Origin: Trichoplax sp. H2
Lineage: Eukaryota; Placozoa; Uniplacotomia; Trichoplacea
Assembly: GCA_003344405.1 (NCBI GenBank)
Contig: NOWV01000293.1
Span: 1 to 61,004 of the forward strand
DNA length: 61,004 bases
Direction: 5' to 3'
Under the pieces are notes generated by a model. It was not told the DNA's origin and ran no database searches. It saw only the letters and a list, made by a program, of their open reading frames with translations. Position numbers and translations under genes: made by a program. This document shows positions 12,746 to 22,681 of this stretch, in pieces; the first letter of the stretch is position 1; each line of letters begins with the position of its first letter.

Positions 12746-15700
12746 CTATTTTCATGTAAAAGCAAAGGAAAAATTCATGAAAAAAATTGGCAATATTAGC
12801 ATCGTTTCAAGTCTTCAGCAATGTATCTATTCTAGAACGCAGGCCTAAGAATGATATTCAGCAATTTTCCTTCACAATAACTGTAAATTTATTCTCATGA
12901 TTGTAACATGCAATCTAATGTTAATATTAAATGTTATTATTGATTCTCAGTCACCATATTTTGCTGATTCAATTTCATAATAGTTATGAATACTTATTAA
13001 AGCTTGCCAGACGAGCTCTTTTAAAATTAAATTAAATCGAATAGTAATTTATCAATGACTGTTTACTATATTGAGTGATTTTGGTAGTTAATATACCATA
13101 TTGTAATTACAATCTTAAAATGTTCATTTTGCAATATCATAAGCTAGCAAAATTTTATAAGATCACATAATCAGCGACAAAATCGACAAAAATATTATAT
13201 CCATTTAAAGCAGGATCTGTTGTAATATTTGCTCTCATTCGTACTTATATCAGTCTATAAATTAATTGCATTATGCATTTTTGAAATGACTGCTAGATAT
13301 CAATTCAGTGGAGGCTCACCTTTATCTTCCGCATATATCTTTTTCTCTAAAGAAATGAGGTGAAAATAGGAATAATCAATTAGTAGCCCTATCATAATAT
13401 TTTTAAAACAGATGATAGAGTCGTAGGCATGCAAGTGAAATGTATGACATGTTTCTCTAAAGAATTTACGATGATAGTTTCCTCCCTTTATCTTTTTAGG
13501 TGCTTTTACAAGCAGGGAATGCTATCTATGTTAATTTCTATACGCTGCATAAAACGATGAAACTAATTGGCTATTAAACAGTTCAATATTAATGACTTAT
13601 CATGGACTAACGTTAAAAACAAAATACTATAGGGAAGAGCGATAAATAAAATCCAGCCGTTTCTATTTACTACACAAATGAAATGCAGTAGATGAAGTAC
13701 TCATTTGAAATATTGCAATCCATAATACATTTTCAGTAATAAGAAATATATTAAAATCAGAAAATATTATTGCAATTAAATAGTAAAATAGCTATGATAC
13801 AGTACATTTATGTCTCTTTGCTTGCTCTATCGTATGAATTTAGTTTATGATATCATAAAAAGTGATAATATAAGAATGAAGCTGCTGTTTATTCTCACAT
13901 GCTTACCTATCCAGAATTTTTCATTATAAATCATCCAATCGTTTAAAGATTGACTGGCAAATTCCATCTTACAATGCTTACATCGAATCCAATTTTGATC
14001 TCCTTCCTTGTATTCTTCAGTTATACTTGTTTGTGTATTACATTCACTACATTTGACGAAATATCGACAATCGGCCCCTTTAAACTTAACCATCCTATCA
14101 TTGACAGTGGAGATGAGTTTATTCTTGACAATTTCGTGAGGCCGTTTGACAAATATAGAATTTTTAACTTTATCGATAATCGATTGACTCCTCTTGAGCT
14201 CATTTATTTTCTGATAGCAATATTGTAAACCGATATGAGATTCCTCTTTCCTGACTACAAGATAGTGATTGTCATTTGCTAAATAATATTTGGCACATTG
14301 ATAGTATAATTCTACGTCCGTATTATTCCATTCCTTTAAACAGGAAGATAACAAGCAATAATAAATTCCATCTGGAAGATATGGAATATCTGTATGCTCG
14401 TATCCGATGTAGAGCCAATCTGATTGATGATATTTTGATAAATCGAATGGCTTAACATCATATCGTAACAAGTATGGAACAAAGTATTGACATTCTTCGC
14501 CGTTGTCGTTCTTCTCATTTGTAATTGAACATAGAATATCATAAGCATGCATGAGTGCCAATATAGTTTGCTTACTATTGTCATCTAAATTAAATTTATA
14601 AATAGCATGATCAATGTATGATCTTGATAATTTTCCTGTTTGGCTTGCTATATCATAGTCACGTTTTATTTGTGCACTTCCTTGTACAAAATCTTGTAAT
14701 TGAATAATGGAACGAAATATACTTAACAACCAATCGACATTAGTTATAATAATTCCGTCGTCGCCTACTTTATCACAGTAGATGACTTCTCCTAAATCGT
14801 GTAGATACATTAGCATAGCGATTAATTCATCACGGTTTTCATATAATCCGTATTGTTGAGACAAGGTTACTATTTGTTGCATTGTCATAATATTATGCAC
14901 TTGAGAATGTCTAATTTGATTCATAATAGAAGATGCGGGTTGATTGTTAGTAGGGAGCGATTTATTTAATATTGTAGCCATGATATACCATCGAATAGGT
15001 ATAGGATTCGTAATAAATGGCAGTGATTGTACAAATGCCTTAATGATACCATGTAAACGAAGACAACATTGTTGACGCAGCTTCTGTGTCGATGGAGTAC
15101 TATCAAGAGGATTGCAATCAAAAATAATACCAGAAGAATAGATATGACTGGCATAAGAAGGCATGCGAGACGTCAATGTAGACACAAATTGATTGAATCG
15201 AGTTCGTCCATCTTTTTCATTGGTAATACAATCGCCATGAGAAGCTACTAAAATAATAATAGGTAATGAATGCTGTGAAGGTGGTAAATGCTGTTCATCT
15301 CCACTTTTAATGTTAACATTGATGGTACTTTGGCTTGTATGGCCAGCTATGATTGATGTAAGCCATTCTTGCATAGCTTGTAAATACGTCGTTTTGAGTG
15401 ATTGGTTCTTCCTTGTTCTTACCTTGTCGTTAATGTCTTGATTAATATTAAATACTAAAATATAAATACAATTAACGGAGATAAAGGGATAATGAGTAAC
15501 ATGATAGACGGCATGACCTGCGAAATCCCATATTTTAACATACTGATTTTTATCATCTTTGTCTGCATTTTGACTTTCCATGGACGAACAGTAATATTGA
15601 TGTAAGCCTCGTTTAGACTGTGATTCTATTGGAATCTCTTTCCCTACTAGCGCTACATCTTGCGTAATGACATCAGTTGCAGAAGAATCGACACTGTGTT

Positions 15701-17678
15701 GTTGCCAATTTGACACAGGTGGATTATTGGCTATAACGGGTTGATCTATTGGATCTATGTCGGTTACTTGCTGACTGATGTTATCTTGACGATCGATACT
15801 TGGCTGAGCTAACTGTTGTATGACTGTCTTGACTTTATCGTCCAGTATTTCAGTCCAATCACAACACTCTGAGTTATGAATATTATAATATTCAGTGTCT
15901 ACCATAATATCCAAACTCTCAGCCACTTGTGTCGGAGATGGATTGTTGAGTCGTTGCTGAGTAAATATTTTTCGAAGAGAAGTTTTGCCCACATTGCGAG
16001 GGCCAATAAACATGCCTCGTATTAAATGATTAAAGCAATGACCATGTTTTAAGCCTTTGCTATATGCATTGTAATATTTCTTTTCTTGTAAAGCTGTAGA
16101 ACAACAAAATGCAGAATATGGTTACGGTTATCCATCGCTCTCTCGTCTACTACTGTATTAAAACTCCACTTACCTTTCTGTTGTATGTGTTGATTGTTCT
16201 GACTGCCGTCGATAGTATTTGCTGGCGCTGTAACATTGCTGGTTTGATTAGGTTGAAACAGTTCAACGATACTTCTGATGAAATTTCTCGCTATTGATGT
16301 CGACAGATCACGGATCACTGATTTCTGCTTTTGGAGAGTGATTTCGATATTCTTTCTTATCCTTGTAACTAGGCGATCATTCCCGTTTAAGGCTGCGATA
16401 TACAGTGACTTCTTATACATATCCACAGCCTGATCGTACTTGCCTTGGCAATGATAAACAACTGCTATATTTTTATATGAGTTGGCGACATCGGGATGAT
16501 TGTGACCAAGGACTGACAATCGAATTTGCAATGACTTGTCATGCAAATCCACAGCCTGATCGTACTTGCCTTGGCTTCTATAGACAACTCCTATTTTATC
16601 ATATGTCTTCGCAACATAGGGATGATTGTGACCAAGGACTGATAATCGAATTTGCAGCGTCTTGTCATACATATTAAGAGCCTGATCGTTCTTGCCTTGG
16701 TTTCTATAAACAACTCCTATGTTTTTATATGAGTTGGCAACATAGGGATGATTGTGACCAAGGACTGACAATCCAATTTGCAGTGACTTGTGATACATAT
16801 CCAGAGCCTGATCGTACTTGCCTTGGCGATGATAGACAACTCCTATGTTGTTATATGACTTCGCAACATAAGGATGATTGTGACCTAAGACTGCCAATCC
16901 AATTTGCAGTGACTTGTCATATATATCCAGAGCCTGATCTGACTTGCCTTGGTGATCATAGACAACTCCTATGTTGTTATATAAACTGGCAACATCAGGA
17001 TGATTGTGACCAAGGACTGACAATCTAATTTGCAGTGACTTGTCATACATATCCCAGAGCCTGATCGTACTTGCCTAGGCTTCTATAGACATCTCCTATG
17101 TTGTGATAGGAGTTGGCAACATCGGGATGATTATGACCAAGGACTGACAATCGAATTTGCAGCGACTTGTCCGATATAGTCCGACATAAGTCAAGCTTGC
17201 ACAAGTCGAAGTAGACGCGCCCAATTTGATAATAACTATCGGCAAGACGAGCATCCTTTTCGTCTAACCATTTTAACTTCATTTCCAACGATTTCTTACC
17301 GTCTTCCAGTGCTCCGTTGTAATCCCCTTGGCACCTCTTAATCTCGCTTTCTCTTTGTAAACATTGAGCCGTGCTCACTTCATCTTGCAGATTAGTAGCC
17401 ACAGTTTGTCCCTTTTCACTCCATTCAGCAGCTTTCATGAATTTATATTGTAAAGTGTAAATATCACAAAGACCAAGATAAATATCGCATGCAAGTCGAT
17501 CAATATCTGCACTAGGATTCGACAACGAAGCAATCTCATCGACAGCTTGCGTATAACAAGAAAGTCCGTCCACCAACTGGAAGGCGGTCTTGCATGAGTT
17601 GCCCTTTTCGTACAGTGATTGTATACGGGTATGGTGAGGAAGCACACTCGTGGAACAGACAGATTCATCATCAGCCAT
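12480..17678 (-). CDS. TPR-Roc-COR-death domain protein, copy 2 (frameshifted)
   Basis: The three-exon model is 17678-16174, 16093-13907 and 12745-12480, with both introns in phase 1. Domain order is an N-terminal helical region (about residues 1-150), seven TPR units of 42 residues (about 150-440), a Roc GTPase from about residue 530, COR, a putative zinc ribbon (CSEC and CKHC) and a death domain. Roco proteins use Roc-COR as a GTP-dependent dimerising switch, and death domains recruit signalling partners. TPR plus Roc-COR plus death is not an architecture I can match to a named vertebrate gene. Exon 1 contains one extra C in the run 17053-17055 compared with its own sister repeats; removing it restores a continuous frame and exactly the phase the intron needs. 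It is therefore either a young pseudogene or a sequencing error. Total about 1,310 residues if in frame. Confidence 0.8.
12746..13906 (-). other. Copy 2 intron 2 (1,161 bp)
   Basis: Intron between the COR exon donor (GTAAGC at 13906-13901) and the death-domain exon acceptor (AAATAG ending at 12746). The pairing is inferred from matching phase and domain logic. I see no other exon inside it. Confidence 0.6.
13907..16093 (-). CDS. Copy 2 exon 2: Roc GTPase, COR and zinc-ribbon-like segment
   Basis: The acceptor TTCTACAG precedes 16093, and the exon leads with LYKKRNITMHIAKA-type sequence in the wrong frame or, in the spliced frame, with a short helix and HLIRGMFIGPRNVGKTSL, the Roc P-loop. Then come DFAGHAVYHVTHYPF (switch II), ILVFNI, and ILVASHGD (G4-like). 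The COR region follows, with strongly hydrophobic stretches such as YLHDLGEVIYCD and VDWLLSIFRSIIQL. Near the end CSEC and CKHC are spaced 25 residues apart, like a zinc ribbon. The donor ATAG|GTAAGC lies at 13907/13906. Length 2,187 nt, phase 1 to phase 1. Confidence 0.85.
16174..17678 (-). CDS. Copy 2 exon 1: N-terminal region and TPR array
   Basis: Starts MADDESVCSTSVLP and carries seven TPR units with consensus GKYDQAxDMYDKSLQI, GLSVLGHNHPxV and SYxNIGVVY. The donor GTAAGT lies at 16173-16168 on the minus strand after the peptide HIQQK. Without the extra base at 17053-17055 the exon is 1,504 nt, i.e. 501 codons plus 1 nt, matching phase 1. The last unit degenerates to SLYIAALNGNDR and is followed by a Ser/Thr/Asn-rich linker. 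Confidence 0.8.
17053..17055 (-). other. 1-bp frameshift insertion in TPR unit 2 of copy 2
   Basis: The plus strand reads ATACATATCCCAGAGCCTG here, while the equivalent place in the sister unit at 16794-16812 reads ATACATATCCAGAGCCTG. The extra C moves translation out of frame after KYDQALG; the downstream frame resumes with MYDKSLQIRLSVLG. It lies in a 3-nt homopolymer. Confidence 0.85.
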
Positions 17679-18440
17679 CTTTTCCTTCTCTCAATTCAAT
17701 AGTATGTTAGTTAAAGATTTGAGCGACAGGTTAGAGATAAATAAGATTCAAATCAAGCTTCGTCGCAACCATTAATTACTAATCATCGGATCGATATTAT
17801 CTCTATGCATTAATGAGGGTATGTCGGAATGATTGTACTTGCGTGCCAGTCGTAGTTCAACAGAACAACATTAATTATTCCATTATACACAATTTTCAAG
17901 CATCAATAAATCAACTTCTACAATGTCGCTATCAATTCCGCATGGAAGATTATCCGAAAATCAGTCAATCAATCTCTGTAGGTGATTACTGAAGACAATA
18001 CTATCGGATAATCGTGTGCTGACATCAACCAATGCCAAACTAAATCCAAAGAATAGACTAATTTACGTGTACATTAACAAAATGCACTCCAGCTTACAAA
18101 TACATTAAACTCATAATCATAATAACCATCAAACAACAATCGTTTTATTCTAATAGACAACAGCAAATGTATGCTAGCCACATCAATGATAGCACAAAAT
18201 AAGAAAGAATGCTTGCAATATAGTTTCGTGGGCGTCGTTTACCTATCTTTAATTTCTATTTTTACTTGAAATACAATGTATAATGATGGATAACCAAACG
18301 GAATAGGTCACTTACCAATGGATGTTTTAATAATCGGCTAATAACAACTTGATGATTTTACTGTGACGTAGATTTAATTCTATCAATCCGACTGTGCGCT
18401 GCTTATTGCAAACAGGAGCAAGTGGATAAAAAGCGAAGGA
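17679..18440 (-). promoter_or_regulatory. Conserved 5' flank/promoter region of copy 2
   Basis: Nearly identical to the copy 1 flank at 3232-3940, so the duplication carried the promoter with the gene. It contains about 43 extra bases (about 18016-18065) that copy 1 lacks. Similarity stops near GGATAAAAAG at about 18430. No core promoter element could be assigned. Confidence 0.5.
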
Positions 18441-19857
18441 TACTGGGACTACTAGTAACACCTGATGGTTATCTATAGTACCTTTCCTTAATAAGGAGTA
18501 CTTTGCAAGTAGTACAATAAAGTACGAAACAGCCAACGAGTTAGTCGTCTGTTTTATTGATTTAGGCATCAAATAAAAATAATAGTATGCATGAATTTAA
18601 GTTGTACCATATTGTACCATAGTATTACTGCTGCAGAAGACGATCGACGGAAAAAAATGGTTACTATAGTAACTATAGCAATAATTTAGGGTTTGTATCG
18701 TATACTGATAGAAGTAGCTTTAAAGAGGCATTTCAGAAGGTTATGGACACTCGCTTACAGTTAAACATGACGTCGCCCAAATTATACATACGTATACCTA
18801 TATAAAGGAAATTAGACAACTGTGTAGATTATAGCACACGCAGTACTATTTTAGTAGGTCTTCTGCACTAGATTGCTGCATGCTGTTAGCTATCCTTGTG
18901 ATAAATATCGACAATATGGAAAGAAATCTCTACCAGATCAAGTAGATATACAAAAATGATTGCAGTCTATTTTAATATCCATAATTGATATTATCCGATC
19001 AATTTAATCTACTGTTCCTCAAAGAACTGTTTCATGAATTAAGTAAAGATTTTGCAATTAGAAAATATTTTAGTTTTGCAAGTAAGGTCCGTAGTCCATT
19101 CATGAATTGAAGTCTGTCTGTTTTGAGCTCATCTCTACAGTTCTTAAATATATTTCGTTAAATCCATTTATGATAATATAATTAACTACAATCAGGCTTG
19201 AGTTATTAAACAGAAGACTTCCCTTAAATAGAACATCATTATTTTCTGCAATCAAATCATTCTACATAAGATATCACTACTCTTCTAATAATGTCCAGCA
19301 CGTTTCGGTTTTGGAAATCTTTACAATTATAATATATCATATAAAATAATTCTTGTACCATAATTAGTCAATTGCCTAAGATTAGTCATCAACAATTTCT
19401 AATATAGTAGTATGTGATCCTCTACTTTAATGCTAGCATTACGATAATATCTATTCATAGCAACCTGACTATATCAAATATAGCTATCATTATAATCAAA
19501 TATAAGATGCATCACTACGCATGGATATTGACTAAAATAGCTAATTATATCGTTTGTATTTTGCTTTAAAGAAGGCCGAATGAGACAAGTTTTGTAGTTA
19601 TAGTAAGTTATAATAAGAGTTAGTCTTGTATTTTTTATACTGATTGGTGATATTAATTCATTACTCAAAATATAGTTGGCTATTCTGTTCTTATAAAGTA
19701 AAATGGAACGTTAGTATAATAAAAATAGTTCAAGTAAATTGTAATAATTTTTGTGGAATCTTATTCAATTGTGGATAACTGATAGTTAAAGATAACTATG
19801 ACATAAACATAACATCAATGCATCATAACGCGATATCGGCTCTCGGTTAACCAATGC
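18441..19857. other. Intergenic, no convincing gene
   Basis: AT-rich. 18950-19110 is a diverged counterpart of 4810-4970. Short minus-strand frames (18327-18572, 19474-19668) have no recognisable domain. Confidence 0.5.
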
Positions 19858-19967
19858 TATACATCCTTTCGTTTCCTTAACATCGGGATGGTTGTTACCC
19901 AAGACAAATCAGACAATCAGTCTTGGGTAACAACCATCCCGATGCTAGGGAAACGAAAGGATGTATA
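19858..19967. repeat. Large near-perfect inverted repeat (48-bp arms) made of TPR-repeat DNA
   Basis: The left arm is 19858-19905 and the right arm 19920-19967, with a 14-nt loop between them. The arms are exact reverse complements except at two positions (TTAA in the left arm against CTAG in the right, read in the same sense). The inner part, AACATCGGGATGGTTGTTAC, is a variant of the DNA that encodes the GHNHPDV motif of the TPR arrays, in the orientation of the minus-strand genes. The left arm is thus a leftover TPR unit and the right arm its inverted duplicate. Confidence 0.9.
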
Positions 19968-19989
19968 ATTTGATTATTGGTTATTGAGT

Positions 19990-20840
19990 GCCTGATCAAG
20001 CGTAGAAGAGCCTCTTCGTACTTATTTTGAAAAAATAGGCCCTTCCAATATAGTTGTACAATTTAGCAACATTAGGATAATTGTGATCAAGGATTGGTTT
20101 TCGAATTTCCAGTGACATTTGAAACATAGAATGAACCTCTTTACTCTTGTTTTGGTTACGCACATAGACAACTCCTACGTCGCAAAATGAATCAGTAACA
20201 TTAGGATGATTGAGATCAAAGACTGATGTTTGAATTTTCGGTAATTTTTCAAACATAGATGGGACCGAATTAGATAGACCCAAATCAAACTGGTCTTGAA
20301 TCGAAAGAACCAGTCCTTTCATGCGACATGAGCTCGCAAAATGGGGATAATTTTGATCAAGAATTGACGATCCAATTTTTCTGCGATTTGTCCGTTTCTG
20401 CATGAGCCAATTTATATTGGCCTTAAGAAATGTAAATGCGCCCAATTTGATAAAGTGAATCAGCAACAGGTAAATCATTTTCACCTAAGCATTTTAATTT
20501 CATTTTAAGCGATTTCTGACAGTCTTTCAGTGCTCCATTCCAATCCCCTCGTAAACTTTTAATCTCGCCTTTTCTATCTGAACTTTGAGCTATTCTGATT
20601 TCATTTTGCACGTTATCTGCAAGTTGTTCCTTCTCCAAGAATTCATCAGCTTTCATTCACTCATACTTTAACGTATAAATGTCACAATTATCATGGTAAA
20701 TATCACATCGAAGTTGATCAAGCTTAACACAGGGATTGGATATCAAATCAATTTCATTTATAGCTTGTGTATAACTAGCTAGAAAGGCTTTCTGCCAAAT
20801 CGTAAGCATTCTTGCAATTCAGAACCCTGTTGATAGAGAA
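19990..20840 (-). pseudogene. Decayed TPR gene, third family member
   Basis: Read from 20840 downwards, the order of the intact genes is kept: N-terminal SYTQAINEIDLISNP, LDQLRCDIYHDN, a stop after LKYE, then MKADEFLEKEQLADNVQNEI, GALKDCQKSLKMKLKCLGEN and ADSLYQIGRIYIS. A frameshift follows, then degenerate TPR units such as TSVFDLNHPNVTDS and KPILDHNYPNVAKLYNYIG. There are at least one in-frame stop (about 20656-20660) and one frameshift (about 20430-20450). The Roc, COR and death parts are absent, and the array runs out at the inverted repeat. Confidence 0.75.
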
Positions 20841-22681
20841 ATTATATATGTATAGTAGTATATGTGTTATGAACTCTTTAAAAACGCCCTTTCAATTTCT
20901 TAATGTGCGCTACTGTCGTAATGGTGGATCACGTACTGTAGACTTGTATTTATTTACTTTACCCCTTTATTATGTTAACGCTTTTGCAATTTGAAAGTGT
21001 GCAATGTATTGTGCGCTAGAGAGAGATAGAACAGTTCTACCGATCCGCTGGCAAAAAAATAGCAAATTAAGTTCATTTTTAAGGATAGAAGTACGAGAGA
21101 CAATGTCGAACTAGATGATCAAGTTAGTAGTATATATGAATAAATAAAAAATGGACCATCAACGCAGTGTTCCTAATCTTTATGCTTTCAAAGTGCTGAG
21201 TTGAACTCATTCAATTTCAGTCTATAACACATGTAACACTTTGATCTTATATAAGTTATATAAATTCTAGAGTCGAGACCCTATAAGCCACCCTATCACA
21301 GACTTGATAGACTGAGGTTAAATATGAGTGCAGGAAGTAGAAAGTCTCATCACTCAATCGCTACAGTATTAATTTCGAACTAAAGTAGCTCAAAATCATG
21401 TCATCAACCGTAGAGGGGAAAAGACCTAGATTGTACCCTGTACTGTACAATATGGACGTCGGTATAGGCGAATTGTCAATAGTTCTACGACGTAATGGCT
21501 ATTTGAATAAGTTAACGTTTGAAAATAGGGAGACATGAGCAATTCTGTGAGGAAAAACAGTTGTTTGTTGCTATTCAATAGTCTGACTGTATGAGTACTG
21601 TACTGTACTTATACTTTTTACTTATACTTTTTAGTTTAGTTTACAGTATATCATCTACTTTAGCATAAAGCACCAGTTGGAATTCAGAGTAATATTGGAT
21701 TTTGATGCAATACATCATATTGTATAATATATAGTGTAGTGAGTGTACAGCATATTGAAATTAAAATTATTATAACTAGCAACATCCCGTCGATATCACT
21801 GACGGCCTCGCTTCGTTTTATTGTACGTTTAATCCTAGTTCGTTAGGATTGTATGCTTGTATTGTAGTATCTATAGAAGTGTATGATTTGTATTGCATAT
21901 TGCCGGTACATCGACAATATCAAGAAAGATTGCAGAGGTTTCTCCTTTAATTCAATTTATGGCTAGAGGTCTTGATGGTCTGATCTAGTGCGGATCCTAG
22001 TCTGCAGAATAGGATTTAGAATTGAATTTAAACTCTACTGTATTAATCGATGATATTATAATAGTGATTCTCTAATCCATACTGCACTGTAGTATTGATC
22101 GATAATAATGATTAATTTAAGCCAACTATGTGTGCCTAACTTAATTTAAAGTAAGGATAGCGTTTCTTATACTTTCACTGAATTTAATCAACAAAAATCC
22201 TTTCAACAAGTTAAAGTAGGAAATGAATTCCTAACGTAAGCTAGTTCAAAGTATTGGGCAGCTGTCTTCCACTTTCACCTAATTTTACCAACAAGTCACA
22301 ACCATGTCTTGACACGAGACATGCGCAGTACGCCAATTTAGAACACACATGTACTCATGTAGTGTACTGTACTGGACGTCTGGACGAACGTACTGTAGTC
22401 TGTAGCAGCATTTGTCTTAATTTACAGTGTGCAGTACAGTACCGTACAGTACCGTACTGTAGGCATAGTACTGTATCAGAATCAGAAAGCCTAAAATACG
22501 GACAGTCGGACACATAGGAGACGCCCAACCCCTTTTTAACGTCGATAAGTAAAGTAGGAAAACGGAGATCTTGAAGGCGTTGATGTTAAAGTGTAAACCT
22601 GATGATATCCATTTTGATACTAAATTAACACTAAATTAAATACATAACATTCCGGAATTGAAATAGTGCAGGGTAGAAATC
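20841..22681. other. Intergenic upstream of the P450 gene
   Basis: No convincing gene. It contains short tandem words (two copies of ACTTATACTTTTT near 21607-21632) and the GTAC-rich repeat at 22434-22459. The 22254-22517 frame is low-complexity and has no recognised domain. Confidence 0.5.
22434..22459. repeat. Palindromic 10-bp tandem repeat (GTACAGTACC)
   Basis: Two and a half copies of GTACAGTACC in tandem. Every GTAC is self-complementary and the block can fold on itself. It lies about 220 bp upstream of the P450 start. Related CTGTACTGTAC words occur at about 21430 and 21600. Confidence 0.6.

Noticed and set aside
16049-16173. Continuation of the copy 2 TPR frame through the intron to a stop at 16049
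   Set aside because: A good GTAAGT donor and TTCTACAG acceptor flank the 80-bp segment, copy 1 has the same intron, and splicing restores the Roc frame with matching phase.
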